Shown: positions 40,743-52,456 of the stretch, piece by piece
How positions within the stretch are numbered: the first letter of the stretch is position 1
Layout: each line of letters begins with the position of its first letter
NCBI GenBank assembly: GCA_050084515.1
Contig: CM114272.1
Location: forward strand, 51,522,001-51,586,000
Direction: 5' to 3'
Length of the DNA: 64,000 bases
Source of the DNA: Blasia pusilla
Lineage: Eukaryota > Marchantiophyta > Marchantiopsida > Blasiales
Position numbers and translations under genes: made by a program
The notes under the pieces: generated by a model
Database searches by the model: none
Told to the model about the DNA's origin: nothing
Seen by the model: the letters and a program-made list of their open reading frames with translations, nothing else

Positions 40743-41591
40743 CTAATTCCTGATCTTTACATAAGACCAAAGAGATGATCTCTTTATGGTGGCTTGGATG
40801 ATTTTCGGCTGATCCCCATGACGCACAATAGGCAACACGTACTTGACGAAAATCACCACTAAATACCATAAGTTTTCTCCACCAAATGGTATTTTTCTTA
40901 GATCATCAGAAACAACTCCCATAACATCTTGTAAAGTTTGGTTTACAGCCTCAAATGCATAACAATAAGCTATAAATGCTTCGTCCCATATAATAAGCAT
41001 TGCAACACGGATTAAGCGTACTCCATCACTATCAAATGATAAACTACAATCGAAAAAAGGTACTAAAACAAAATTTTTGTACTTAGCGTAATTACAATTT
41101 GTGTATCACCAAAATTGGAAATAATTAATGGGCACTTACTTGCAAGTAAAGCTCTCATGAAGATTGATAGGGATTTTTAAGCGCGAATGTGGAGTACGTC
41201 CTCCGTCTAACAATAGGGCAGTTATTTCGGATGACGCTATAGCCAACGCTATATCTCTTGCACTCCTTACTTGCAAATAGAAGATTATATAAAAAAAAAT
41301 TCTTGTCCCACTCGAGAATCGATGAATTTTGTTTTTGGATATGATTGAGCATATTTGATCGAGCATCATGCATAGCATCCCAAATAATACGTTTTCTTTA
41401 TTTAGACGCGCTTCTCCCAATTGCACTTCCTCAAATAGTTCTTCCTTATCATACAATAGCTCTTGTTCCTCTAAACATGAATTTGAATGAAGGATTTGGA
41501 AATCAAGTTGGGACATGTCTAGAAATTCAAACAATCTCTTTTCTTGATCTTGTAAATAATAAAAGACTTCCAAAAATGTAGTATTAACCAT
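40743..41591 (-). pseudogene. Helitron-2 Pif1 helicase ATPase core
   Basis: 41,591-41,136 carries the N part: LNKENVLFGMLCMML, a degenerate Walker A (GTRIFFYIIF in place of GGTGKTFLY), then VRSARDIALAIASSEITALL and GGRTPHSRLKIPI. 41,000-40,743 carries Walker B IIWDEAFIAYCYAFEAVNQT, QDVMGVVSDDLRKIPFGG, KYVLPIVRHGDQPKIIQATI and RSSLW. These are standard Helitron helicase motifs. Between them is a short spacer (41,001-41,135) with AT-rich sequence, likely an intron. ATP binding is lost. Confidence 0.85.
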
Positions 41592-41673
41592 AGCATCATC
41601 GACGGGAAGATTAGGAATTCCAATTTTCTACAAAATAGGAAGAGTTCCCCCAATTGTTTAGTATATAGAATGC

Positions 41674-42046
41674 TCAATAGAAGATACTATTAAGAAGAAA
41701 AAAAATGATGTAAGGGTAGTAATCAATTCTTACCTGACGTCGTTGATATACGAGATCTTTTACCAATGGAACCAAGAATTGACTCCAAAGTACTTGTACT
41801 TTCCAAATTAATGTGACAATCAAAGAGGATGCATGACATAAGATTGTAGGGCAGAACCCAACGATTATCCAATGAATGTTCACTCTTAATTATCGTCCTT
41901 CAATTCTCCAATCTATAAAAATACAATAACAATCGTAATGAATCATGAATGAATGCATCAAAATGAATCATGAATACATACGTCTTAAAAATAAAAGGAT
42001 CCTTACCTATGATAGATCCGATTACCATCTTCCGTTGGTCGTGAAT
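41674..42046 (-). pseudogene. Helitron-2 Rep/helicase linker with intron
   Basis: On the minus strand DGNRIYHR is followed by GTAAGGATCC, an intron of about 100 bp ending TTTTTATAG, then RIIKSEHSLDNRWVLPYNL and the FDCHINLE block (about 41,890-41,810). The same intron position is seen in Helitron-1, where it starts with GATAAG. MT1b inserted a few codons upstream of the donor. Confidence 0.65.
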
Positions 42047-42050
42047 GTTG

Positions 42051-42629
42051 TCGTGCGAATCCACATCGTCATACAACATACATCTCTGACATACCATACG
42101 CACATACATACATAACATAGACGAGAGTATCCACAAACGCAAGTGTACCACAACTGAAATCCGTGAAAGACCTACTGTCATAAAACACGTTTACAATCAC
42201 ATACAATCGAGCCAAACCCACTCCACGATGGGAGAATCTAGGTCGAAGCTTATGGAAACACCATAGCCAAGAGCTCTACTCACTACCAAGGCTAACTCCC
42301 AACGCAACAGGCTCAACTCAAAGAAGTGATCGTTCTTTGAGGGCAAGCCACCTTATATCCTCCAACCTAAGAGCGGGCCCTCTTGGAAAAGTCACCCCAA
42401 GTGAGTAACCCCAACCCTATGTATGGAACCGCATCTCTACCAAGCCACTACGGTCCTACATAAGGAATGGTCTCTACCAAAGCACACCATACTCTCGACA
42501 TAATCCGTATGGTCATGACCGGTTGTCGTGTGAATCCACATCGTCATACAACATACATCGCCGACATACCATACGCACATACATACATAACATAGACATA
42601 GAGTATCCACAAACGCAAGTGTACCACAA
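42051..42629 (-). repeat. MT1b 3' terminus: blocks A-B-A
   Basis: Internal A 42,629-42,524 (106 bp), B 42,521-42,154 (about 368 bp), terminal A 42,153-42,051 (103 bp). The A/B joint reads CACGACA-ACCGG-TCATGACC, slightly mutated. Same layout as MT1a. Confidence 0.9.
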
Positions 42630-42653
42630 CTCGCCCCCTAATCGGCGGTTAGG
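42630..42653 (-). promoter_or_regulatory. MT1b inverted repeat and polypurine tract
   Basis: Minus strand CCTAACCGCCGATTAGG (42,653-42,637) leads into AGGGGGCGAG and block A. Five of six stem pairs remain. Confidence 0.6.
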
Positions 42654-42789
42654 TCCTCTAACTCCCGAGATAGCCCTATACATCTACTACATGCTATACA
42701 CCTTCTTGGGTGCCCGAATCGAAGGCCGGGTGCTAGGTTGCCCCATCGTTAGTCGCACATCCGTAATCCATATCATGCAAAGATCAAGT

Positions 42790-43060
42790 CATCTACCTCT
42801 CCTAAGTACATCGAGGACAAACCCACCTTCCAGAGGGAACAACATCCAAACGTGGAGTCAAACACATCATGTGCCAACCCCTAGAATACCGATCACACAC
42901 CAACATACGGGCTGCGTTACGTGCAGACCCACAACATGCACCTCAAGCTAGCACGTATCATGGCTAAGCTTGGGTCATGATACCATCCACATTTGGAAGA
43001 TGACATGGCGCACAATTACGCACATGGTCCTCCAAACAACTCCATCACGACCCTCCAACA
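42790..43060 (-). pseudogene. MT1b PHD finger, frameshifted
   Basis: Across frames the minus strand encodes CAPCHLPNVDG, CMLCGSA, CDRYSRGWHMMCLTP and GRWVCPRCT. One zinc ligand is Tyr (CDRY) and single-base indels break the frame, but the final CPRC, lost in MT1a, is present here. This supports a complete C4HC3 finger in the family ancestor. Confidence 0.65.
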
Positions 43061-43074
43061 TGAGAACTCCGAAG

Positions 43075-44037
43075 CTAACACCTCACGCACTTTTCGTAAA
43101 ATAGTGCGGCTGCCGTCACATCCAACGTTGTCGGGCAAATCGCTGCAAATAGACATAGTCCCCACATGGAACCTACGAATCGATGGTCGATAACCTCCAT
43201 CCCGATGATGGTTGCATACCGCAACGTATCCCTGTGTTGAGCAATGGCAAGATTCTCAAAGGTTATTGGCATAACTCCGAAAGAGAGCCGCCGGCGAGAA
43301 CACACCTCATCCATCATCTCGGGTCATCAAGGTTCACCACCTCACTAGACTCACGCAATTCTCTTTGGCAAGTCCGGATCTCGGTCGTATAATGTAAAAT
43401 AAGGTGAGAAGGAAGCCAAGGATGCTTGGCGATCGAACCTATACCCCATGGCTAACCATGGCAACCGAATATCCGGTCTCCAAGATGCCCCTTCAGAGGG
43501 GCCGACTTGCGCAATGCCCTCTTCACCGCTCGAACCACACGCTCAGCTAAACCATCCGCCTCTGGATGATCTCGAGACGTGGTCCGATGATCAATCAACG
43601 CCTTGTCACACAAGACTTGAAACTCACCTGAAACTCAGACTGGTCGGTCAAGACTTCACTGGTGCACCAAAATGACTAAGCACTCTATCCGAAACGCATA
43701 CGCCGTTCCTCACTTGCCTTGTCCGGTAATGCCACCAACTCAATCCACTTGGAGAAGTGCTCCACCATCACCAACACATATCGATGATGTAAATGCGATA
43801 CCAACGGTAACGGTCCCGCAAAGTCCACACTCCAACGGTAACCCAACCCCATAATAGGCAAGGGGTGTAATTGTGGTGTAGGGGCATTAAATGATGCCTC
43901 ACCCGGTCACAAACCATACAACGTGACACCAATCTGCTGCACTGAGTATGCATGCCACGCCACCAATATCTGGCCAAGGAGTAAACTATACGACGCTTTA
44001 CCCCAAAATGTCCCAACTCCTCATGGCCATGTCGCAC
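43075..44037 (-). pseudogene. MT1b integrase
   Basis: The zinc-finger start is open (44,037-43,768): HGHEELGHFGVKRR, CMVCDRVR. Afterwards single-base deletions shift frames, but the plus-strand-reversed text still gives VDFAGPLPL, VMVEHFSKWIELVALP, LTDQ and EADGLAERVV (43,540-43,570). The C terminus (43,317-43,075) retains MPITFENLAIAQHRDTLRYA and the LDVTAAALF linker that is missing from MT1a. Confidence 0.75.
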
Positions 44038-44456
44038 AATGCGCCTCTCCGAGCCAAATGTGGCACTACTCGATTACTCTACCATCCTCCCATACGCGGA
44101 GAATATGTGTTCCCTCCAATCGATACCTCTTAGCACGTTGAAGAACACGGTCTCGCTCCTTGGCACTCACTTTGCCTGGCACCCTACTAGTCCGTAGGAA
44201 CTCCAACACCAACGCATCATCATGAATATCACGCTGATCCGTACCACCATCTCCAACCTTAGGATCTCAAGGGTGGCCATCTACCCCTCGACTAGAGTAA
44301 GATATCATGTGGTCCTCCATACTAGAATCCACCCCTAACCAACATAAAAGGCGGATGCATGCCAACCTGGCACCATCTCCTCATCAACCTCGCCATGCCA
44401 TCTAGCCCGTTGTATCCTCTTGGCTAGTACATGGGTTCCTACTCAACCCATCAACA

Positions 44457-44892
44457 TCAAGGTTGGCAACTCCAGTCTATGTACCACCCGGAAGTCATAC
44501 TCTGTAAGATAAGAGCCCACCGTGCAAGCTTCCTCGTAAGATTGTCCGACTCCATCAACCACTTGAGCGGCCGGTGATCGTAACAAGGGTAAAGCTGTGT
44601 GCCAAACAAGTAACACCTAAAGTGTGCCCACAGCCCACACACTTGCCAAGCACTCTCCCTCATATGAACTATAGCGCGACTCCTTTGCATTATTCGAACG
44701 ACTTGCATAGGCCACCACAAACTCCATGTGCTCATCATCATGTTGTGTCAACACCGCTCCAAGTCCCAACCTACTCCAATCGGTGTGTAACTGAAATGGG
44801 CGCCCTCGATAGGTCTCCTCAAGATAGGCGCCGCCACCAACGGGCCTTAAGCTCCACAAAAGATCTCTCTTGATCATCTCCCAAAGTGCCAC
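44457..44892 (-). pseudogene. MT1b RNase H
   Basis: FQLHTDWSRLGLGAVLTQHD, SYEGECLA and CYDHRPLKWLMESDN give the Asp, Glu and (mutated, TDHQ expected) third block. An indel near 44,620 shifts the frame, so two overlapping segments are needed. It follows the RT after a short insertion-deletion near 44,874-44,892. Confidence 0.75.
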
Positions 44893-45686
44893 TCTTGATC
44901 TGATTTCAGCAATTGGTTCAAAGGCTTTGCCATAGCACTAAATCCCTTCACATACCTCCGATAGAAGTTCGCCAATCCCATGAATGCTCGAACTCTACTC
45001 ACATCTATTGGACGCGGAATAAGTGCAATAGCCTCCACCTTTGCTTGCTGAACTCCCAAACCACCTGGATAGATCACATGACCCAAGTACTCAACATCCT
45101 CATGGAAGAACTTACACTTTCCTTGATGCAAACGTAGACCATGAGCTTTCAACCGCTCAAACACCATCTGCAAATGTATCTGATGCTCCTCCACCGTGTT
45201 ACTGAACACCAAGATATCATCAATGTAACACCGAACAAAATCCAACCATGCTAGGATCCTGTCCATCACTCTTTGAAACTCGGCAGGTGCATTCTTCAAC
45301 CCAAAGGGTAAGAATTTCCACTGGTACAAACAATCCTTGCCATGAGAGTTGACACCCCAAAATGCTGTCTTGGCCTTGTCACTCTCCCGAATCGGCAATT
45401 GATGGTATCTTGCCCGAAGATCCAAAGTACTGAAAATCTTTGCCTGTCCCACCACATCAAAGATCTCCTCAGGTGTAGGCATGGCATACCTATCGGCCTT
45501 GGTTTGCCGATTGATAGGACGGTAATCTCCACACATCCGCCTATCCGTGTAGTTGCCATGCATATCCTTTTAGCGAGCATGATAGTGGCGATGCATACTC
45601 TCCATGCGACAACTCCACTAATCCAGCCTCCAAAAGGTCCAACGCCCTACTCGAATCAAGTCCTCTCCATATCACTATATCGGTAG
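44874..45686 (-). pseudogene. MT1b reverse transcriptase with intact active site
   Basis: A 229-residue open frame (45,563-44,874): DYRPINRQTKADRYAMPTPE, FSTLDLRARYHQLPI with catalytic D48, FLPFGLKNAPAEFQRVMDRI, and VRCYIDDILVFSNTVEEH with Y103-I-D105-D106. It continues through FHEDVEYLGHVIYPGG to FMGLANFYRRYVKGFSAM. The first 40 or so residues of the RT (IRIDLASD, ASATIMLAK) lie upstream in other frames. This is the best RT in the window. Confidence 0.88.
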
Positions 45687-46009
45687 GGACGAAGGAAGAT
45701 TAGCGTATCACTAGCCAAATCAATCCGTATACCGGGTCCAACCAGAGAACCCAACTCCTTCATCCTAAAGGCAAAACAACTCCTATAAGCACGAGGAACT
45801 GTGTCAAGCATCGTTTCTCACCTCCCGTAAGCTTGGGCCCAAGTAATGGCTCCCAAGTCTCCTCCACTTTGGCACACTAGAGGGAGAGGACGATGCCATT
45901 GGTCGCTCACATAACCCCCTCACAAGATGGTACACCCTTAGCTACACCATCATCTCGAGCAAATAACTCCTCCACCAAAGATGAGCAACCAACTCCACAT
46001 GCCCAGCCA

Positions 46010-47362
46010 TTACATCCCATTTACTCCAAGGATGCAAAATACTACTCTCCTCGCCTCAACCGATTCCTCTACCGTCCCGGTAGCCATCAAGCTCATTACA
46101 AGGGGTGGAAGACCCCAGACATAGTCCGAAGTCGACTGCTCGGCCATACCAAGACTCAAAATCCAAGTCAAACAATTCAGGTCCATGGCTGACCCAACAC
46201 ATGACGTCGTGAAGCCTTCGAAATAGAAGCAACCGCCACGCCAAAGAGTAAATCCCATCGCACGCTCTCTCTCATCAACGTTAGGCTCCACCAATCGCCG
46301 CACATGAGAATCCCATACAAGCCCCGGACCACCTTCCCTGTAGGCATGGATGTGGAAAACTCACAAATGTGGGTAGTGCCATCCTAGGATGGCCCACACG
46401 GTTCACCACTGCCATGGGTGACCGATCAATAACCCTCACCACTTGAGAAAGTCGCCCAGTATCCAAGATACTATCCACTGTAAGGCGAGGATCCCGCTGC
46501 ACTGCATCATATGCTCGACGTAGAACCTCCCTAGGCAACAAGTTTGTCCACCACAAGCGTGGATGATGTGCAAGCGAGCCAACTCGCGCTGCATCCAACA
46601 ACACCGCTGGTCCAATCCAAGAGCGCACCTCATGAACACTCGCCATCATCCGGGTCCGAGTGTCACCCAACAATGGAACATTCTCCAGAATGTAAGCTAG
46701 AGCACGTGCCTGATGAACCTGAAGATGTCGTAACACCCGTAACATCTCCCAAAACAATCGAGACCTAGGGTCATGTAATCCCTCACCACGACCAGCATGT
46801 GTATGATCCTGACATGGCCATCCAGCAATCACCAAATCCACAGGACCAATTCTCTCAAGGTCCTGCGCCCCCAACAATGCAATGTGTGATGGTAAAGCAC
46901 GCTGGTACCCACGAATAGCCGATGGCGGCAACAACTCAGGATATCTCCGCATCAACTGACCAATATGTCGGGATGAGACTCTCTGGGCCGTCCCATCTCG
47001 CTCCACATACACGTATCTCCAAGACAGAATACCGCCTGCAACATCTGACCAAACCAGTGCTAATCCCACCAAAGAGATCTAACACACAAATGCCCTCCGG
47101 CGGATCGCCATACAATGGGTGTAGTATCCAAAGGGATAACCCAACTAGGCAGAAGTAGGAGTCCGCCGTGGGGCCTCCTCTTCCTCGTGAGGTATAATGA
47201 CCTCACACCAAGCCTCTGCACTAGGATCGCCTCTGCCGTAGTGCACCGCTTTGAACTCCAAAGTGGCACATCCAACGATGAGGATGCCATTGCTGCAAAA
47301 ATAGGGACCTCCTCTTCCTCCTCATCATGCAGGAGAATCCATAGCGAAACATTACCCTCCAA
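46010..47362 (-). pseudogene. MT1b C5-cytosine DNA methyltransferase
   Basis: The main open frame (47,072-46,281, 263 residues) has YVYVERDGTAQRV (motif II), DLVIAGWPCQDHTHAGRG (motif IV, catalytic Cys), ILENVPLLGDT (motif VI) and HHPRLWWTNLLPREVLRRAY (motif VIII). Motif I lies just upstream in a shifted frame (codes GHLCVRSLWWD in one frame and VLDLFGG in the next, at about 47,080). Motif IX ERERAMGF and motif X C-VGSAMDLNCLTW follow in 46,303-46,010. All motifs are in the same order as MT1a. Confidence 0.85.
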
Positions 47363-47399
47363 AAGTCTCTGGCCAAGTGACTACTCCACTAAAACCAGA

Positions 47400-48000
47400 C
47401 CCACAGATGCTAACACTGCTTGTTGGGGAAGACCCTCTGGTTGAGCCCCAGAAATAAATCTCACAAGAATTTGGCTCATACGTCCATCCCGGACTGCCAA
47501 CCTGGTCTATAAGACTGTCTCGACCCCGAGTAATCCATCTGAAAACCCATCGGGTACAACATCGCTCCTCCAACTAGTACATCATACGACTCGGCTGATG
47601 TGACTACTGCAGATACTCCCAACCGGGAGCTATCTATCGCATGATCTCGTCTCAACCGTCTTAAAACTTCTCCGTGTCATGAATTGAGACCTATCATTGG
47701 CTCCTCCAAGTGATGTTTGAATCTGGAATGGGCAAGGCTCAAGCTCGACCTCCGAATACCCAAACCAATACATGCCGCCTTTCCCAACATCAAGGTTGGG
47801 CACCGAGTCTAACAAGACTCTATCTGGTCTATACACTGCATCTGTAGGACTCACCAATTGGAAGATCCCACTCCGGTTGTCCAACATACATACACTTGGT
47901 GTAAGCCTCTCACGATCAATGGTTGGCCGGGCCTGGTAATGCATCCATCTTCGCGGCTTTCTTTGCTTTCGCTAAGTAGCACGGTACTCAATGCTACTCT
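47400..48000 (-). pseudogene. MT1b protease region
   Basis: Segments CMLDNRSGIFQLVSPTDAVY, RVLLDSVPNLDVGKGG (about 47,820-47,775) and SCDVLVGGAMLYPMGF-like (47,590-47,540) match the MT1a protease. The active site reads LLDS followed by an indel. This supports an ancestral DSG motif in MT1 where MT1a has DYG. Confidence 0.65.
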
Positions 48001-48490
48001 TGACATAGAGGGTCGCTCCACCGCAACACCCTCATCCACCTCAACACGTGTAGCAAGAACACCCCCACGTTCATACAACGTGCTCGCTAATCGAAATACA
48101 TGAGCTAAGTCAACTCCTAAAGCCATCACTCCGTGGCGAAAACAATGGGGATCCCAACACCGAAGTTGCCATCCGCAATCTTGCATTGATGTCGCATCCG
48201 TGTCTACTACACGCGATGTAGATGCCTTAGTCCCCCTTTGTTGGCTCAATAGGCTGCGAGGGAACCATGGATGGAGTCCTAAGCACCTCAGACAACAAGA
48301 ATGACTGGGGAAGCCTAGCCTGCCTTCCAGCCTCATGCCATGTGGGTCCAACTCCACAGTAGCACCACGTGGCTCTGACGCTCGAGTGGCTCCTCAGAAT
48401 CGCAGCTCATGCCTCAACTTTGTCTTTGCACTTGCCATATAAGAGAGATCATCCCTCCATAAGAGGTGGAATCCCTTGCTCCCGAACCTG
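48001..48490 (-). pseudogene. MT1b linker between Gag tail and protease
   Basis: Low-complexity, frameshifted coding colinear with MT1a 15,060-15,450. GTKASTSRVVDTDATS and FRHGVMALGVDLAHVFRLAS can be read. No domain is recognised. Confidence 0.45.
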
Positions 48491-48492
48491 AT

Positions 48493-48953
48493 CTATCTTT
48501 GGATACCGACCATAGTAGCCAACTTCTGCTCCAACTGCTCAATCTTGGCAGCCATAGCTGACTCTATCGTAGTGGTAGGGGTAGCCACCGTAGGCTCTCC
48601 AACCACTGGTCCACCTCTACCACCCCTACCACCTCTACCACCTCGGCCTCTCGGAGCTACTCCACCACGGCCACGGCCTGATCTCAACTCTGGATGAAGA
48701 TCAAAGGATGAGGATGACCTAGTCTCCCGCAATGATCACATTGAGTTGGGGCCGACTGAGGCCCATCCTCCAGAGTCCGTCTCCCATCCTCTTGGGGACA
48801 AAACTTCCTAACATGATCACCTCTACATGTCCAACATGACTGTCCTTGCTGAGGGGCAGCAAATGAAGGCAATGGTCTCTGCACAAATGTCCCTCTAGGA
48901 CTTGGATCGAGGTCGCGTGTACCCCCACGACCCACTACTACTACCACCACCAC
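48493..48953 (-). pseudogene. MT1b zinc knuckles, RGG tract and coiled coil
   Basis: CWTCRGDHVRKFC (C-x2-C-x3-H-x4-C, about 48,840-48,800) and CDHCGRLGHPHPL (second knuckle, damaged) are followed by GRGRGGVAPRGRGGRGGRGG and IEQLEQKLATMVG. The RGG run is longer by one unit than in MT1a, suggesting slippage in the GGTAGAGGTGGTAG repeat. Confidence 0.7.
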
Positions 48954-49971
48954 TACTACGAGCGTGAGGTGGGCGGCTGAACACGAGAAGTAGTAGTTGT
49001 ATCCCTACTGAATGCGGATGTCACCACTCTCTCCTTCACCATGTTAAGCTCAATCTTCTCAGATAGAGCAAACACATGGGTCAATGTGGGTGAATCATCA
49101 CTCATAAGAGTAGCATCACGTACCCTACGGCGCAAATCTCGCCCAAGATCCCATACTAAAATGGATCGCTCGATCCTCGTCACACCTTGGGTAATTTGAA
49201 ATCAAGCGTCGATACGCGTGTATGCCTCACGAAGACTCTCACCAGTCTTTCGCTCAAAGTCCTGAAGATTCCTCAACTTCTCCGTCTTCACTCCTTGATA
49301 GTTCTTCTTCAACCTCTTGAAGAACTCTACAACGGGCTAATGATGGTGGGGCACTAGTACCTCCACTAGTACCCCCACTAGTACTTCCACCGGTACCCCA
49401 CTCCGGCTCGCACTCGCACCACTCAACATCGGGTCGGGTGGCATAGTAGGAGCACTACTACCAATACCACCATGGGTGATAGACACATAGCCTGGAGACC
49501 AATATTGTCTCCATGCCTCAATCTCAACAACATGGTCCTTCCTAAACTCATGGTAATCATCCATGGGTGGTCCTTCCAAGTCTTTGAAACAACCCCTTCC
49601 AAGCCAAGAAGGGTGTAAACAACGTGGCGTTCGCAACATCCGCATATCACACCACGTATCAAACTCCTGCATGAAGTCCTCCAACTCAATGGTACCCACC
49701 GCACCGAGTATCGTCGTGGGCCCTTCATGGCCCCATATCCACCGTCCATGTCCCAAATCAATGGAGCTGCAACACTCGATAACAACGTCAAAGACTCGGT
49801 GTTTGGAACACCCTCGCCCTCCTCTTCATCAACCGTCGGAAGTGGAAAAGGTAGCCGATACCTAAATCCACTCCGTGTGAAACCACCATTTTCCGCACCA
49901 CGGTCCCCAACAGACCACCCGACAGACTCGTGATGACCAACGCCGATGCCGCACCACCACCAAATTACCAA
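48954..49971 (-). pseudogene. MT1b Gag, capsid-like part
   Basis: The N part is open in two overlapping frames (49,971-49,337) with GAVGTIELEDFMQEFDTW and MDDYHEFRKDHVVEIEAWRQ. 49,183-48,956 gives DLRRRVRDATLMSDDSPTLT and ALSEKIELNMVKERVVTSAF. A (GTACTAGTGGAGGTACC)-like run of tandem repeats near 49,350-49,400, coding GT/SGGT, varies from MT1a. Confidence 0.65.
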
Positions 49972-51377
49972 GTGACGTCGATGTCGCTATACTATTCTAG
50001 CTCTACTAGCTATGGGTGTAGGCAACCTAACTTGTCATCACCACAAGAAGTCTCCCACAATCTACTCGTCATCCCTCCACCTCACTACCGGTAGCACATG
50101 GGAGTAACACTACTCGAAATCAGCATCAACCCTAACAATGGGCACAAGCAAGAAGCACGATGGAGGGGATCCAAACACAGAAATCCAACGACAACCCTCC
50201 AATCGCAAATGGAAATCAAGGTAACACAATCCACCAAACGTGGTGCCCCTCACGAATCCACAAAACCCACCACACAATTCTAACGCAATAGCTACTCCGC
50301 CGCGGGTCGATGACGTGCTAGTTTAACGCGCAAAGACCTGAAAATATCACTGCATGGAGAGGCTACACCGCACTATGCGCTAGAGGTACATCAACCAAAA
50401 ACCTGAGATGCATAAAGCGCCTAACACATCTCCGAACAAAGACCAAATGAGCTACAACAACCGTGACACCGGCATAGTTAAGAACTCGGCAGTTTAAGCG
50501 CCCTCCAGCATAATAGCCCAAAGATGGGTGACCAGTTATGCAAAACTCAAATCCCAAATCCTGCAAAAATTGCCTCACGCCCAAGCAAGCATTGCTTGCT
50601 CCTTGCTCCTTACTCCGCCTCTCACGCCCACTCGCCCCGAGCTACCACGAGTTGCCTCGAAGCCTCCAGGGACCTCGCTATGGAGAGAGGTCCAACCAGG
50701 GTGCCCCCAATGGGATAGGCGTCTCCAAAAATGAACGAGTCACCAACCAACCAGCCCCTCCGATCCGCTGTCCACCATAGCGAGACCTTGAGCTAGTCCG
50801 TGAAATTTCGATCAGAAATTACTTCACAAATACGTGACAAAATCAAATCTGTTTCAATCAGAATTCAATTGACCACCATAGCTATCTCTCCACAAAAATC
50901 AGCTACAACCGAGCTCAGACTCGAGCTAAAAATCAAACAAACTTCTTTGTCCATACACCTCCGAATCGCAAACCATAGCCGCTTCCGCCAAGTTTCATGC
51001 ACGCAGAAATCCGCAACGCTCCACACACTCAAGCAGATAGATTCACAGGAGATCACAATACGAGTAGCAACAGGAACCTCTCACCCGATCTGGATGAACT
51101 TCAACACAGCTTCCGCACTCCAAGCTCTCCACATCAGAAAACCATCGAACACGAACCAGAATCTTCAATCCTTGATAACTTCCAACTCCCTTGACGAAAT
51201 CGGGCAATCTAAAGCGCGTTGGAAAGCTCTCAGCAAGGCGCTTCTTTCCCAACCAACCGCGCACCAGATTCACACCTCCAACATAGGCCACAAGCCACGA
51301 ACATCCACGGTTGAGTACACAATCAGCCCTAACCAGATCCTACTAATCTACAATCGAAGCTACCATCGATCTACTCC
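49972..51377 (-). other. MT1b leader, non-coding
   Basis: Colinear with MT1a 12,068-13,558, with a shortened palindrome (AGCAAGCATTGCTTGCT, about 50,585-50,601). The open frame at 50,800-51,387 on the opposite strand is not conserved in MT1a and has no domain, so it is treated as spurious. Confidence 0.5.
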
Positions 51378-51388
51378 AGTTCTTTGAG
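51378..51388 (-). promoter_or_regulatory. MT1b self-complementary primer-binding site
   Basis: Minus strand CTCAAAGAACT directly after block B; pairs in 10 of 11 positions with ACTTCTTTGAG at 51,561-51,551, the presumed RNA 5' end. Confidence 0.6.
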
Positions 51389-51755
51389 TGAAATCCGTGA
51401 AAGACCTACTATCATAAAACACCTTTACAATCACATAAATCGAGCCAAACCCACTCCACGATGGGAGAATCTAGGTCGAAGCTTGCGGGAAACACCATAG
51501 CCAAGAGCTCTACTCACTACCGAGGCTAACTCCCAACGCAACAGGCTCAACTCAAAGAAGTGACTGTTCTTTGAGGGCAAGCCACCTTATATCCTCCAAC
51601 CTAAGAGCGGGCCCTACTGGGAAAGTCACCCCCAAGTGAGTAACCCCCGACCCTATGTATGGAACCGCATCTCTACCAAGCCACTACGGTCCTACACAAG
51701 GAATGGCCTCTACGAGCACACCATACTCTACGACATAATCCGTATGGTCATGACA
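51389..51755 (-). repeat. MT1b 5' terminal block B with promoter
   Basis: 367 bp. Contains TATAAGG (51,591-51,585, minus) 30 bp upstream of the presumed RNA start at 51,561. No block A lies upstream; Helitron-2 coding starts immediately at 51,756. Confidence 0.85.
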
Positions 51756-52417
51756 ATGCTTTAGGATAGCCTTTTGTACATTTTTTTGTTTCCTTATCCA
51801 TATATGGTGCATTTGGATTTAATGATCCACATGGCCCATGAACCATGCAATTAGCAACAATAGAATACAACCTTGGATGGATAGATTGATCAGGGAGTTC
51901 AGCTGAAATGATGACGATCATAATCATAAGTGATACGTGGTTTATCCTCACGAGCTATAATAATAAGGACGTATACATGCGGAAAATTTTCTTTTTTTGA
52001 ACTCCACCACATGGATGCATCCTAAAACTCGGCCCAATATGTGCTTCTTGATGATAAGTCATAATAACTCCTTCTTTTTCTTCTCAAAAACCTGCTTGAC
52101 CAAATATGGTCAGTCTACAACCGATTGGCTAGATAATAAGGCTAATGTAATCTCCTCCCACGTTGGATTGCATGTCATCGTCAAAAAGTAGTCATGCTTC
52201 AAATGTCTTACAATTGCCATTAAAATTGATGCATATGATTTGGCCTTCCAATAAAAGAAGAAGGTAATATAATGCGTCTCCGAAGTCTTCGACTATCCGC
52301 ATCTTGTTGATGCATGGCATCCTTTACACCTTGATATAATTCGGCCCTCAACTCCTTCTCATTTAACCGCATCCATGATAATTTTTGCATCTCTATAGTG
52401 GCATAGAGGTCAACCAT
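51756..52417 (-). pseudogene. Helitron-2 Rep, HUH region and C part
   Basis: 52,417-52,220 reads MVDLYATIEMQKLSWMRLNE and AELYQGVKDAM then GRPNHMHQ, the Rep N blocks. The HUH motif at about 51,985 reads PHVYVLII: the second His is Tyr, so the nuclease is inactive. 51,951-51,756 carries DQSIHPRLYSIVANCMVHGPCG and CTKGYPKA, cut by MT1b. Confidence 0.8.
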
Positions 52418-52456
52418 ATATTCTTGAGTAAGTCGACAAAACCTAATAAGCGATTT

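Larger units (their letters stand above)
40736..42046 (-). mobile_element. Helitron-2, helicase portion
   Basis: A second Helitron copy, minus strand. Helicase core pieces lie at 40,743-41,591, the N part of the helicase and the NRWVLPYN linker at 41,674-42,035. The Rep half continues at 51,756 after MT1b. The C-terminal helicase motifs are missing: at about 40,735 the sequence switches to the Rep of Helitron-1. Confidence 0.8.
42051..51755 (-). mobile_element. MT1b: second copy of the MT1 family, in Helitron-2
   Basis: 9,705 bp on the minus strand, starting TGTCATGACC at 51,755 and ending CGCACGACA at 42,051. Flanks are ATGC (51,756-51,759) and ATGT (42,047-42,050), a 4-bp duplication with one difference; removing the element rejoins Helitron coding. 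Gene order equals MT1a. The RT keeps an intact YIDD and the methyltransferase keeps PCQ and ENV, so MT1b complements the damage seen in MT1a, but frameshifts are more frequent. Confidence 0.9.

Noticed and set aside
50800-51387. 195-codon open frame on the plus strand
   Set aside because: It lies antisense in the MT1b leader; the matching MT1a stretch has stops and no domain is recognisable.
11689-51755. Tyrosine-recombinase (DIRS, PAT, Ngaro) identity for MT elements, suggested by split repeats and a methyltransferase
   Set aside because: The encoded recombinase has an HHCC zinc motif and a DDE core; no tyrosine-recombinase R-H-R-Y pattern is seen. The methyltransferase has cytosine-5 motifs (PCQ, ENV), not the adenine-methylase DPPY motif of DIRS elements. 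Target-site duplications are present.
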